From Fimbriimonadales bacterium (GTDB lineage Bacteria; Armatimonadota; Fimbriimonadia; Fimbriimonadales; Fimbriimonadaceae): a stretch of DNA of 9,164 nucleotides. The notes under the pieces are model-generated. The model was not told the DNA's origin. It saw only the letters and a program-made list of their open reading frames with translations, and searched no databases. Every line of letters starts with the position of its first letter. Position 1 is the stretch's first letter. Made by a program: the position numbers and the translations under genes. Shown piece after piece: positions 1-7,415 of this stretch. The DNA is taken from contig JAPLCS010000367.1 in the NCBI GenBank assembly GCA_026392145.1, forward strand, positions 1-9,164, written 5' to 3'.

Positions 1-1298
1 GCCTTAACATTCGTTGAGCCTTCCTCCCGAATGCGTCCCAAAAGCAGGAGACCAACAAACCGAATCCCAATCGTCACCCAGAAAACAATGTGATAAGCGC
101 CAAACGAAGTAGGTACCCAGCCCCGAGCTTGCGCTAACAGTTCAGCTCCCAAATACGGCGCCATTGCACCGGCCAAAGATTGAACCGCCAATCCAGTACC
201 AATATATGTCGGTCGGTCGGCCGGCTTGGATGTCGCCAGCAACAAGTTAAACTGGCAAACCATAATCCCGCTCCACGCCATGCCCATCCAGACATGGCAC
301 ACCACCAGCACAATCATGTTGTAGGTCGGGCTATCGGGCCGGCAAGCCAACCAAGGCAACGGGGTTGCCAACATCAACACCCCGACAATGGTCAAAATCG
401 GCTTGTTGCCATATTTATCCGCTAAGTAACCCCACCACCGTGAAGCAACAATGTTCCCAATCGCGTGCGTCATCGCACACATTTGAAGGTTAGTTTGAGA
501 AAAGTTAAGTGTCTCAAAGGCAAACGCAGACCAAAGCAAGCCAGCAAAGGACTGCCCACTGATAAAGACAAAAAGGAAGATGAGAACCTTGCGAAATTCC
601 ATATCCCGAAATGGGATCGCAAAAGCTTTCAAACTATCGCCAAAATCCTGCTTAATCGGATTTTCACGCGGAATATCCTGCATCTTCGTAAAGAAGAACA
701 TGCTAATCGCCGCGCACACAATGGCACTTCCAAACACCACCGAATAACCTACGGAAGTCTTATCAATGTGCTTAAAGTAATCAATACCAAAGCCACCCGC
801 CACTCCAATCGATGCTCCGACCGCCGTCATGATCGTGTTTCGAGTCGCGAAAAAAGAACCCCGCGAATTGCTCGGCACAATCTCAGCGAGCCAATCGTTA
901 TAAATCGGATTGACAATATTGATTACCGCAGCCGCGATCGTCACGCAAAGAAGCATAATGGGCAACTTCGCCGAAGTTGAAATCGCAAGTAACGGTAGGA
1001 ACGCGATGGGCACGTGGCAAAGTCTCCAAATGAGACCGCCAGGCAAAATAAACTTGCGATAAGAAGGAAAGCTACGACCCCAAATCGCACCAGGAATCTG
1101 AATCAATCCAAGAAGCGAGGGGAATGCGGTGAGCAGCCCAATCCATCGGGCCGCCTCTCCACCGCTCGTAATCGTTTTGATATAACCAACCAAGAAGGAA
1201 CCACCGATCAGGGTCCCAAAAGCAGCGGCAAAACCGACATCAACATGCGACGCTCTGAGCGTTTTGATATTCTCCAGTCGGTTATTTGAAGATTCCAA
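1..1298 (-). CDS. MFS transporter, 3' end cut by window edge
   Basis: A single open minus-strand frame runs from codon 1296-1298 to the left edge (432 codons visible). It encodes a very hydrophobic protein with alternating membrane segments and short charged loops, as in the major facilitator superfamily of inner-membrane secondary transporters. The first membrane segment (about residues 20-40) is rich in Gly, Ala and Phe. Residues about 289-300 read WGYLADKYGNKP, matching the loop motif G-x-L-A-D-x-x-G that follows a mid-protein helix in MFS carriers. The final visible residues (GRIREEGSTNVK) are charged and follow the last helix, so only a short tail is probably missing. No ATG lies in frame at the N-terminus: the frame opens after a TAA, and the best start is TTG at 1298, with only a weak purine-rich stretch upstream. 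The substrate cannot be deduced. It is divergent from the gene at 1370. The family call is solid; the start is uncertain. Confidence 0.85.
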   Translation of the reverse strand, partial: MESSNNRLENIKTLRASHVDVGFAAAFGTLIGGSFLVGYIKTITSGGEAARWIGLLTAFPSLLGLIQIPGAIWGRSFPSYRKFILPGGLIWRLCHVPIAFLPLLAISTSAKLPIMLLCVTIAAAVINIVNPIYNDWLAEIVPSNSRGSFFATRNTIMTAVGASIGVAGGFGIDYFKHIDKTSVGYSVVFGSAIVCAAISMFFFTKMQDIPRENPIKQDFGDSLKAFAIPFRDMEFRKVLIFLFVFISGQSFAGLLWSAFAFETLNFSQTNLQMCAMTHAIGNIVASRWWGYLADKYGNKPILTIVGVLMLATPLPWLACRPDSPTYNMIVLVVCHVWMGMAWSGIMVCQFNLLLATSKPADRPTYIGTGLAVQSLAGAMAPYLGAELLAQARGWVPTSFGAYHIVFWVTIGIRFVGLLLLGRIREEGSTNVK

Positions 1299-1325
1299 AG
1301 CTTCTATAAGGTTACCAATTACTAG

Positions 1326-1342
1326 AACGTCGTGATGACGTT
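1326..1342. promoter_or_regulatory. Small dyad in divergent intergenic region, candidate operator
   Basis: The arms AACGTC (1326-1331) and GACGTT (1337-1342) are perfect inverted repeats separated by five bases. They sit in the 71-base gap between the divergent MFS and 164-residue-protein genes. ACT (1321-1323) and AGT (1343-1345) could extend the pairing past a two-base bulge. The position suits a regulator site acting on one or both genes, but a 6-base arm can arise by chance and no known operator consensus was recognised. Confidence 0.25.
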
Positions 1343-1369
1343 AGTGAAAAATAGTGCGTAGCATTCATT

Positions 1370-1864
1370 GTGAATCTACAATCCTTAACTTATCTCATGG
1401 CACTTGCCACACTTGGAGACTATGAGGCAATTGACCTAAAAGACGGCTTTGTTCGTGTTAACACCAAAAAGTATTCAGTCGAAATTCCCAAAGGCTGGGA
1501 AGTTGGCGAAGAAACCGGCTTCGGGCAGAGAGAATACGTTTCCAAGAAAGGCGAAATGTCAACCATGACCGGATCCGCTGTCAACCGAACATGGGACCAA
1601 CTCTACCAAACTTCACTGTTCTTCATCCGACGATCAGGTGCAGGTGAACCAACTCCATACAAACTCAGCAAATCAGCCAAGGGGCTGGATGTCATGAGCT
1701 TTGAAATGGTAAACGACAAGAAGCAACCGGTTTCAAAGTACGTCATCTTCAAAAATGACAAGTCCGAAATCCTCGCTCTTTCAGTGAAAATCAAAGACCG
1801 TTCCGTCGAAAAAGACCTCGAAAAAGCATTCGAGAGAATGGTTAAGACTGCTGAAATGAAGTAA
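1370..1864 (+). CDS. Hypothetical protein, probably exported, 164 aa
   Basis: This is a small protein of unknown function. The longest frame starts at GTG 1370; a TAG at 1352-1354 closes the frame upstream. ATG 1397 (residue 10) is an alternative start with no better ribosome site. With the GTG start, the first 16 residues (MNLQSLTYLMALATLG) could be a short secretion signal or anchor, although there is no basic n-region or clear cleavage site. The rest is soluble, charged and beta-rich in appearance: a strand-like YSVEIPKGWEV (35-45), then alternating strands, and a C-terminal amphipathic, lysine/glutamate-rich helix (about 145-164). The 'sequence-IP-GW' opening resembles small PsbP/Mog1-like lipoprotein-type domains, but this is only a resemblance. 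It is convergent with the S9 peptidase gene and separated from it by a strong terminator, so it is probably transcribed alone. Confidence 0.7.
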   Translation: MNLQSLTYLMALATLGDYEAIDLKDGFVRVNTKKYSVEIPKGWEVGEETGFGQREYVSKKGEMSTMTGSAVNRTWDQLYQTSLFFIRRSGAGEPTPYKLSKSAKGLDVMSFEMVNDKKQPVSKYVIFKNDKSEILALSVKIKDRSVEKDLEKAFERMVKTAEMK

Positions 1865-1898
1865 GCCTGCCCAAGAAAAACTTTTCCATAGAAAAATT

Positions 1899-1940
1899 AA
1901 CAGAGGGGACAGACAAAATCTGTCCCCTCTGTTTTTGTTT
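1899..1940. terminator. Bidirectional intrinsic terminator between convergent genes
   Basis: Bases 1899-1913 pair perfectly with 1919-1933, giving a 15-bp stem with a GGGGACAG core around a five-base loop. On the plus strand the stem is followed at once by TTTTTGTTT. On the minus strand the opposite flank supplies a T-rich tract (complement of 1891-1900). It therefore fits rho-independent termination for both the gene ending at 1864 and the peptidase gene ending at 1959. Confidence 0.88.
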
Positions 1941-1958
1941 CAAGCAATCGACTAAACG

Positions 1959-4472
1959 TTAGTTGCCCTTCTTCTTCATTTCCGCCGAGCTGCGATATTT
2001 ATCACCCAGCAAATGTTCGCTAAAGTACTCCATCAACATCTGCTGGAAGTAAGGCTGATAAGGGCCAAATCCGTGTGCTTGACCTGGCATAAGCATAAAG
2101 TCGAACCGTTTATTCTCTTTGATCAGCGCATTCACCAAACGAATACTGTTCGCAGGATGCACATTGTTGTCCATATCACCGTGAACAATCAGCAATTTAT
2201 TGTTGAGGTTTTTGGCAAGTTCCCAAGTCGTTGGCACCTTAATTTCAAAAGCGACATTTGCGACCTTAGTTTCCTCCTTCTTAACCTCATCTTTCTTTGT
2301 GTCGTCCTTTTTAACTTCTTCTTTCTTCGTCTCGTCCTTCTTCGTTTGCCCTTGCTCGTAAAGAATCGCATCCAGAGGATTCAAAGCGACATCAATCATC
2401 CACTGTTCCTCGGGAGTCGAGGCCTTGCTTGAAGAGCTAGTTCCGGTATCAAAGATGGAGGTTGAAACCTTCAAACCATGATGCTGTTCACTCCAATTGC
2501 TGTTATAGATGTTGTTATCATGGTTACCCGCGCTGCTGACTCCAACCTTAAAGAAGTCATTGTAGGGTGGTAGCAACAACGCTGCCGCTGTCATAAATCC
2601 ACCGCCCGAGTGACCGAAAATACCGACCTTGTCAACATCAATCCAAGGATATTTCGCCGCCAACTGCTCAACGCCCGCCTTTTTATCAGCCAAGCCATAG
2701 TCACGCAGGTTGTAATAACCATAACTATGGTAAGCATTGGACCGCTGAGGACTTCCTCCACGGTTACCAATTTGGATCACGATAAATCCAAGCTGAGCCA
2801 GCGTTTGAGGAGTATTGAAGGGCGAAAAAGTATCGCTCACAGACTCTGTTTGAGGGCCAGGATAAATATTCAAAATAATGGGATATTTTTTCGCTGGGTC
2901 AAAGTCCATAGGCTTCCACATGTTCCCGTAAATATCAACCACTCCATCATCGCTCTTAACCGCAAACGTTTCGGGCATCTTCCAGCCTGCCGCTTCCAGC
3001 CGACTCAGGTCCATCTTTTCAAGTTCAAGCACCCGCTCTCCCTTGTCATTAAAAACAAACGATGCCGGAGCCAAGTCAACCCTTGAATGGTTGTCCACCA
3101 CAAACTTCTTGCTAAAGCTCAAAGTTCCAGTATGATTAGCATTTCCTGGAGTCAAAGTTCGGAAATCCGAGCCATCCAATTTCATTCGATAAACATGAGT
3201 GTAGTAAGGATTTTCATTCGCTTCTTTACCCACGCCATTAATCCATACTAAATCCTTGTCCGCATCAACTTCTACCAAAGTGTCGGCTCGCCAAGGACCA
3301 CTTGAAACCGCATTCAGCAACTTGCCATTGTTATCGTAGCGATAATAGTGCCCCCAACCAGTGCGCTCAGAGAACCACAAGAAGTCACCGCCTGGCTTAA
3401 CGTATTTCACGGGTCTCAATTCAAGAAACGCATTCTCAACCGACTCTGTCAAAAGCACTTTAATCTCGTCAGTTCTCAGGTCATACTCGCAAAGTTCCGC
3501 ATTTCGCTGTAATCGGTCCCGTCTCACAAACCGCACCTTGTCCGAATTATTCGGAAAGTGCACGTTGATCAAAAGCTGGTCCTTAAACTTTTCAACCTTA
3601 AGCTTTCGGAATGACTTGGTATCTCTCGTATAAACCCACAACTCCTGCTGAGGCACGTTGGCTTCTCCAGGCATTGCATATCGGTACTTCATCAAAGTGG
3701 GCCGAGGCTCCGCCAAGTTATTGACCAAGAACAATTCCTTGACCTTTCTCGAATCAAACCGAGTGACAAAAAATCGCTTCGAATCCTCCGACCATGTGGC
3801 GTTCACCCGCGACTTACGTGGAGCAGGGTCTTCGGTATTTTGGTCAAAGAAACCACCTCCAAACCCATAATCCTTCTCGCAATCCATACTAATCTGCAAG
3901 GCATTTTTATCATCATCGCCCTCAGTCACGTACAAGTTGTAGCTGAGCGAATAAACATAAGCCTTTTTATCCGGAGACTTTGTTTTGTAATCCGATGGTT
4001 CGGTCTTCGGCTGTTCAGGTCCCTTCTCCGACTTGCTCAAAACCTGCTTATCCCGGTCATACAAGTACCACTTAGACTCAAGATTGATGTAAAACTTATC
4101 CGATTCCGTCATTGTCACCGTATCAAACGGCAAGGTAGTCGAGTCGTAAGGCTTCTTGTGCAACTCACTCAACTTAGCCGCCAACTTCACATGGTCAAAA
4201 AGTGGTTCCTTAACTTTTTTAGAAGGATCCACAAACATGAACCTCTTGCCCGTTGCCTCCCGCCACATGTACCAAAATTGGTCTGAGTCCTTAAGGAAAT
4301 TCGGAGTCAACCTCGTCGAATAAACATAAGGTCTCAATGCATTCGCAGAAAACTTTTCCGATTGCTTCCAATTAGCTAAGTTCGAAGTGACTTGGCCAAA
4401 ACCAGATTGAACCGAAACAAGAACAAACGAAAAAGCAATAAGTCCCTTCGGCAAAATACGGAGAGGATTCAT
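1959..4472 (-). CDS. Secreted S9 family serine peptidase (prolyl oligopeptidase / DPP-IV-like)
   Basis: An 837-residue exported peptidase. Residues 1-27 form a signal peptide: basic start (R5, K9), hydrophobic core 10-20, and an FGQ cleavage-type end. Residues about 40-490 are the beta-propeller part, with repeated WSEDSKR- and YRMKLDGSDF-type blades. Residues about 515-825 are the alpha/beta hydrolase domain. The nucleophile is S622 in GHSGGG, the Asp is D768 in HGDMDNNVH, and the His is H800 in GQAHGF; Y537 in NIYPGP matches the oxyanion-hole tyrosine of DPP-IV. Family members cleave peptides, often after proline; the exact specificity is unknown. I could not find the double-Glu motif with which DPP-IV holds substrate N-termini. 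Odd feature: an extra acidic/basic segment between S622 and D768, including five pentads of the form [TV]KK[DE][DE] (710-734). The start ATG at 4472 fits the signal peptide. The gene is divergent from the ABC operon and has its own terminator. Confidence 0.93.
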   Translation of the reverse strand: MNPLRILPKGLIAFSFVLVSVQSGFGQVTSNLANWKQSEKFSANALRPYVYSTRLTPNFLKDSDQFWYMWREATGKRFMFVDPSKKVKEPLFDHVKLAAKLSELHKKPYDSTTLPFDTVTMTESDKFYINLESKWYLYDRDKQVLSKSEKGPEQPKTEPSDYKTKSPDKKAYVYSLSYNLYVTEGDDDKNALQISMDCEKDYGFGGGFFDQNTEDPAPRKSRVNATWSEDSKRFFVTRFDSRKVKELFLVNNLAEPRPTLMKYRYAMPGEANVPQQELWVYTRDTKSFRKLKVEKFKDQLLINVHFPNNSDKVRFVRRDRLQRNAELCEYDLRTDEIKVLLTESVENAFLELRPVKYVKPGGDFLWFSERTGWGHYYRYDNNGKLLNAVSSGPWRADTLVEVDADKDLVWINGVGKEANENPYYTHVYRMKLDGSDFRTLTPGNANHTGTLSFSKKFVVDNHSRVDLAPASFVFNDKGERVLELEKMDLSRLEAAGWKMPETFAVKSDDGVVDIYGNMWKPMDFDPAKKYPIILNIYPGPQTESVSDTFSPFNTPQTLAQLGFIVIQIGNRGGSPQRSNAYHSYGYYNLRDYGLADKKAGVEQLAAKYPWIDVDKVGIFGHSGGGFMTAAALLLPPYNDFFKVGVSSAGNHDNNIYNSNWSEQHHGLKVSTSIFDTGTSSSSKASTPEEQWMIDVALNPLDAILYEQGQTKKDETKKEEVKKDDTKKDEVKKEETKVANVAFEIKVPTTWELAKNLNNKLLIVHGDMDNNVHPANSIRLVNALIKENKRFDFMLMPGQAHGFGPYQPYFQQMLMEYFSEHLLGDKYRSSAEMKKKGN
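2265..2345 (-). repeat. 15-bp in-frame tandem repeat encoding TKKDE-like pentads
   Basis: About 5.4 copies of a 15-base unit lie inside the S9 peptidase gene. The translation runs TKKDE, TKKEE, VKKDD, TKKDE, VKKEE, then TK (residues 710-736). The copies differ at the DNA level, mostly C/T changes on the plus strand, so the array is not freshly expanded. The encoded stretch is highly charged and probably a flexible linker or solvent-exposed helix. Confidence 0.85.
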
Positions 4473-4522
4473 CCCTGCGTTTTACCCGTTAGGTTCAACA
4501 AGATGGTAGTAGGTCTTTTGGA
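4473..4522. promoter_or_regulatory. Divergent promoter region between S9 peptidase and ABC operon
   Basis: Only 50 bases separate the two start codons, so at least one promoter must lie inside the gap or overlap a neighbouring coding start. No convincing -35/-10 pair was found on either strand. A GTAGTAGG stretch upstream of ATG 4523 is the only ribosome-site-like sequence for the operon, and it lies rather far from the start. The assignment rests on gene arrangement alone. Confidence 0.4.
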
Positions 4523-5503
4523 ATGACCAATTCTTTATTGAAACCAAGCGACTCCGCTTTACATACAAGTAACATAGTGTCAACTGTGCCATTAGTTTCA
4601 ATTCGCAACTTAACAGTCCGATACGGCTCTTTTGTCGCCCTAAATAACTTTTCTTGCGACATCGAAGCAGGATGTACTGGTCTCCTTGGGCCCAACGGGG
4701 CAGGCAAAACAACCCTCATCAAAACGATTTTGGGCTTCATTCAGCCTGAATCCGGCGAAGGTGACATCCTAGGTCTCAACTTAAAAGACCGGAGTCGAGA
4801 AATTCGTCAACGAGTTGGACTCATGCCGGAACAAGACTGCCACATACCTGGACTTACCGCAGTGGGCTTTGTGGCATATGCGGGAGAACTCGCCGGCATG
4901 CCCGCTGACCAAGCACTCCGGCGTGCCCACGAAGTTCTCGAGTACTCCGGCCTCGGAGAAGCGAGATACCGCAATGTAGAAACTTTCTCAACCGGGATGA
5001 AACAGCGTATCAAACTTGCTCAAGCCATGATTCACGGCCCCAAACTCCTCCTGCTAGATGAACCCACCAACGGTCTCGACCCCAAAGGCAGAGAAGAAAT
5101 GCTCGAACTCATCGCTGACATCTCAAAGAACAAGGGCGTGAATGTACTGATCAGCTCACATCTACTTCCTGACATTGAAAAGGTGTGCGACCAAGTCGTT
5201 GTCGTGATGAAAGGTCAACTCGTCAAGGCAGGCACTGTCAAGAGCCTTCGATCAATCGATGGCGAGCCACTTGATGTCGATCTCAGAGAAGAAAGCCCGT
5301 TATTCCTAGCCAAAATGAAAGACTTCGGAGCCAAAGCCATTTCACTCGGCTACTCAAGCTACCGTGTCCAAATGGATGGCACACGGGAGGAAACGATGTT
5401 CAAAATTATGCAGGCGGCACAAGAAACAAACGCACAAGTTCGAGGCATAAAGCTCGCTCAGCGCTCTCTCGAAGAAGTCTTCCTAACGGCGGTGGGACAA
5501 TGA
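4523..5503 (+). CDS. ABC-2 type transporter ATP-binding protein (first of two)
   Basis: A 326-residue cytoplasmic ATPase that powers an ABC-2 exporter. Motifs in order: Walker A GPNGAGKT (56-63); Q-loop region GLMPEQ (99-104), where Glu103 occupies the usual Gln position, as in many ABC-2 ATPases; signature FSTGMKQR (155-162); Walker B LLLLDEP (175-181) with catalytic E180; D-loop GLDP (184-187); H-loop SSH with H213. All motifs are intact. Residues about 235-326 form the C-terminal extension usual in this subfamily. The N-terminus carries about 24 residues before the first strand (LVSIRNLTVRYG), longer than typical; GTG at 4577 (V19) or 4586 (V22) would give a more usual start, but neither has a clear ribosome site. 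First gene of the operon; its TGA overlaps the next gene's ATG (5500-5503). The most likely partner is the permease immediately downstream. Substrate unknown. Confidence 0.92.
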   Translation: MTNSLLKPSDSALHTSNIVSTVPLVSIRNLTVRYGSFVALNNFSCDIEAGCTGLLGPNGAGKTTLIKTILGFIQPESGEGDILGLNLKDRSREIRQRVGLMPEQDCHIPGLTAVGFVAYAGELAGMPADQALRRAHEVLEYSGLGEARYRNVETFSTGMKQRIKLAQAMIHGPKLLLLDEPTNGLDPKGREEMLELIADISKNKGVNVLISSHLLPDIEKVCDQVVVVMKGQLVKAGTVKSLRSIDGEPLDVDLREESPLFLAKMKDFGAKAISLGYSSYRVQMDGTREETMFKIMQAAQETNAQVRGIKLAQRSLEEVFLTAVGQ

Positions 5504-6501
5504 GCCAATCCTCCAGTCCGATTGCAGACCTAAGCTATCGCCATTACGACGGCCCGCTCAATGCACCCGTTGCTCGCTGGTGGAGTATTGCAAAAATGAC
5601 CATCCAAGTGGCCATCAAAAAGAAAGCATTCTGGGGTTGGTCAATCGTTAGCTCATGGTGGTATCTCATCCTCCTCGCCGTCTTTTGGTTCATGGATAAT
5701 GTAGCCGGCACCTTCGGCGCACCTGCCGAAGGCGGTAAGAATCCATTCCTCTCCCAAATCATCTGGAAGGATCAGTTTGTTCACGGATTCTCCTATTCCC
5801 AAATGATTCTAATGGTCGTCGCTCTCTTAGTCGGCGCTGGCTCAATTGCAAACGATAATCGCTCCAACGCACTCCTCGTCTATCTCAGCAAACCCGCCAG
5901 CCGATTCGATTACATTTTTGGTAAGTGGCTCGGAGTCTTCCTTCTCATAAGTGGTGTCGCCATCACACCCATGATGATTTTCTATCTTTATGGGTACATG
6001 AGCTTCCAAGACTACGGGTTCTGGAGTTCTGCTCCCTGGCTCTTCCTTAAACTCATCCTTGTGGCACTTTGCTCAGGAGCAGTTCATGCGTCCCTATCAC
6101 TAGGAATAAGCTCGCTCTTCAATCAGGGCAGAATTGCCGGGGCAACTTACGCAGGACTCTACTTCCTCACCTACATCTTCACCGGAATCATGGGAGGGTT
6201 TAACGCAATCCAATCTTTCGGAAGCGACAAACCACCTACCATCATCAAACAGCTCTTCTACTGTTCAGTTGACGGCCTTCAAATTGGCATGGCGAAGCTC
6301 ATAATCGGTACCAATGGCTCCCCCGTATTCCCAGGCATGACCCCTGGTCGAGGCAGGAGAGGCGGTAACCAAGTAGACATGAGCGAGTTCATCATTGGGA
6401 TACCCCATTGGCAATGGATTGTCCCCGTAACCATTTCAGTGGTTGCTGCAGGCTTCCTCATCGCCTGGAGCCGAGTCAAAGCTGTTGAGGTGGTCGGATG
6501 A
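5500..6501 (+). CDS. ABC-2 type transporter permease (first of two)
   Basis: A 333-residue integral membrane protein with about six predicted helices (roughly 46-66, 98-116, 141-168, 178-206, 212-233, 305-325), the topology of ABC-2 permeases. The cytoplasmic N-terminus has the short motif ADLSYRHYDGPL (9-20), which I recall from permeases of this type. The segment between helices 2 and 3, with SIANDNRSNALLVYLSKP (115-132), is the conserved ABC-2 region in which permeases contact their ATPase. A long loop between helices 5 and 6 (about 235-303) contains a glycine/arginine-rich patch GRGRRGG (283-289). Both ends join their neighbours by ATGA overlaps, which implies translational coupling and stoichiometric production with the flanking ATPases. 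The substrate cannot be inferred. Confidence 0.88.
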   Translation: MSQSSSPIADLSYRHYDGPLNAPVARWWSIAKMTIQVAIKKKAFWGWSIVSSWWYLILLAVFWFMDNVAGTFGAPAEGGKNPFLSQIIWKDQFVHGFSYSQMILMVVALLVGAGSIANDNRSNALLVYLSKPASRFDYIFGKWLGVFLLISGVAITPMMIFYLYGYMSFQDYGFWSSAPWLFLKLILVALCSGAVHASLSLGISSLFNQGRIAGATYAGLYFLTYIFTGIMGGFNAIQSFGSDKPPTIIKQLFYCSVDGLQIGMAKLIIGTNGSPVFPGMTPGRGRRGGNQVDMSEFIIGIPHWQWIVPVTISVVAAGFLIAWSRVKAVEVVG

Positions 6502-7415
6502 TTGTTATCGAAAACGCCTCCCGATGGTACGGACAAGTCATTGGAGTGAACGATGTCAGCACAACCATTGGTCCCGGCATCACCGCACTTCTCGGCATGA
6601 ACGGTGCAGGTAAGAGCACACTTATGCGCCTCATCACCGGTCAACTCAGACCTACCACGGGTTCTATCAAAGTTTTTGACATGGATCCTTTTGCCAATCC
6701 TGAAGTCTTCCGGAAAATCGGCTACTGCCCTGAAATTGATAATTTCTATGAGGACATGACCGGGCGAGATTTCGTCCGCTACATGGCACGATTGCAAGGA
6801 TTTTCAGCCAGAGACGCAAGTCAGCGAGCCGAGCAGTCCATCGGACACGTGGGAATGACCGAACGTGCGAACAAGAAGATTAAAAGCTACTCCAAAGGGA
6901 TGCGCCAAAGAATCAAGCTCGCTCAAGCGATGGTGCATGACCCCGAAATTATTCTTCTCGACGAACCACTCAACGGACTAGACCCCGTCGCCCGTCACGA
7001 GTTCCTAGAAGTTCTCGGTGAATTCGTCAAACGAGGCAAAACCGTGGTCGTCAGTTCTCACATTCTCTACGAGGTCGAGCAAATGACTCGCTCCATCCTC
7101 CTGCTTCACAGAGGACGATTGCTTGCCACCGGTGACCTCCGAGTCATCAGAGACCTCATTGATAAATACCCACATAAAGTGAGAATCGAAACGACCGAAC
7201 CAAGAAAAGTCGCTTCCAAACTCACCGAATTTGCCAATGTCGTCAGCACACGCATTGACGAGAAAAACCAACGCCTCGACATAGAAGTCCGCGATCCGAA
7301 CGCCTTCTACGATGTCTTGGGCAAATTACTTATCAACAAAGAACTGTCAATTCAAAGCTTCACTAGCCCAGACAACAACCTAGAATCGGTATTCCAATAT
7401 TTGGTGGAAGGATGA
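6498..7415 (+). CDS. ABC-2 type transporter ATP-binding protein (second of two)
   Basis: A 305-residue ATPase of the same subfamily as the first but clearly distinct in sequence. Walker A is GMNGAGKS (33-40), with Met where Pro is usual. The Q-loop region is GYCPEIDN (75-82), with Glu79 in place of Gln. The signature is YSKGMRQR (131-138), Walker B IILLDEP (151-157) with catalytic E156, D-loop GLDP (160-163), and H-loop SSH with H188. The nucleotide-binding core is therefore complete. Residues about 215-305 are a C-terminal domain ending in LESVFQYLVEG; the 'LE-VF' ending is also present in the first ATPase (LEEVFLTAVGQ) and is typical of this family. The start ATG overlaps the stop of the upstream permease gene. 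The likely partner is the permease encoded directly after it, but mixed ATPase heterodimers with the first ATPase are possible. Confidence 0.92.
   Translation: MIVIENASRWYGQVIGVNDVSTTIGPGITALLGMNGAGKSTLMRLITGQLRPTTGSIKVFDMDPFANPEVFRKIGYCPEIDNFYEDMTGRDFVRYMARLQGFSARDASQRAEQSIGHVGMTERANKKIKSYSKGMRQRIKLAQAMVHDPEIILLDEPLNGLDPVARHEFLEVLGEFVKRGKTVVVSSHILYEVEQMTRSILLLHRGRLLATGDLRVIRDLIDKYPHKVRIETTEPRKVASKLTEFANVVSTRIDEKNQRLDIEVRDPNAFYDVLGKLLINKELSIQSFTSPDNNLESVFQYLVEG

Noticed and set aside
180..1289. Three plus-strand reading frames (180-425, 465-980, 1014-1289) antisense to the MFS gene
   Set aside because: All lie in the same frame exactly mirroring the MFS codons, and their products are basic, low-complexity and unlike real proteins. 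They are shadows of the real gene.
2265..2345. Possibility that the short repeats are a CRISPR array
   Set aside because: The period is 15 bases with no spacers, and it is in frame inside a coding sequence; it encodes repeated pentads.
2013..4286. Plus-strand reading frames inside the S9 peptidase gene
   Set aside because: They are antisense to a gene with an intact catalytic triad and signal peptide, and have no recognisable domain or ribosome site.
4482..4740. Two minus-strand reading frames over the start of the ABC operon
   Set aside because: They overlap the Walker A coding region of the first ATPase antisense and show no protein-like features.
6279..6797. 172-codon minus-strand reading frame across the permease/ATPase junction
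   Set aside because: It is antisense to two well-supported genes and its product has no domain or membrane pattern.
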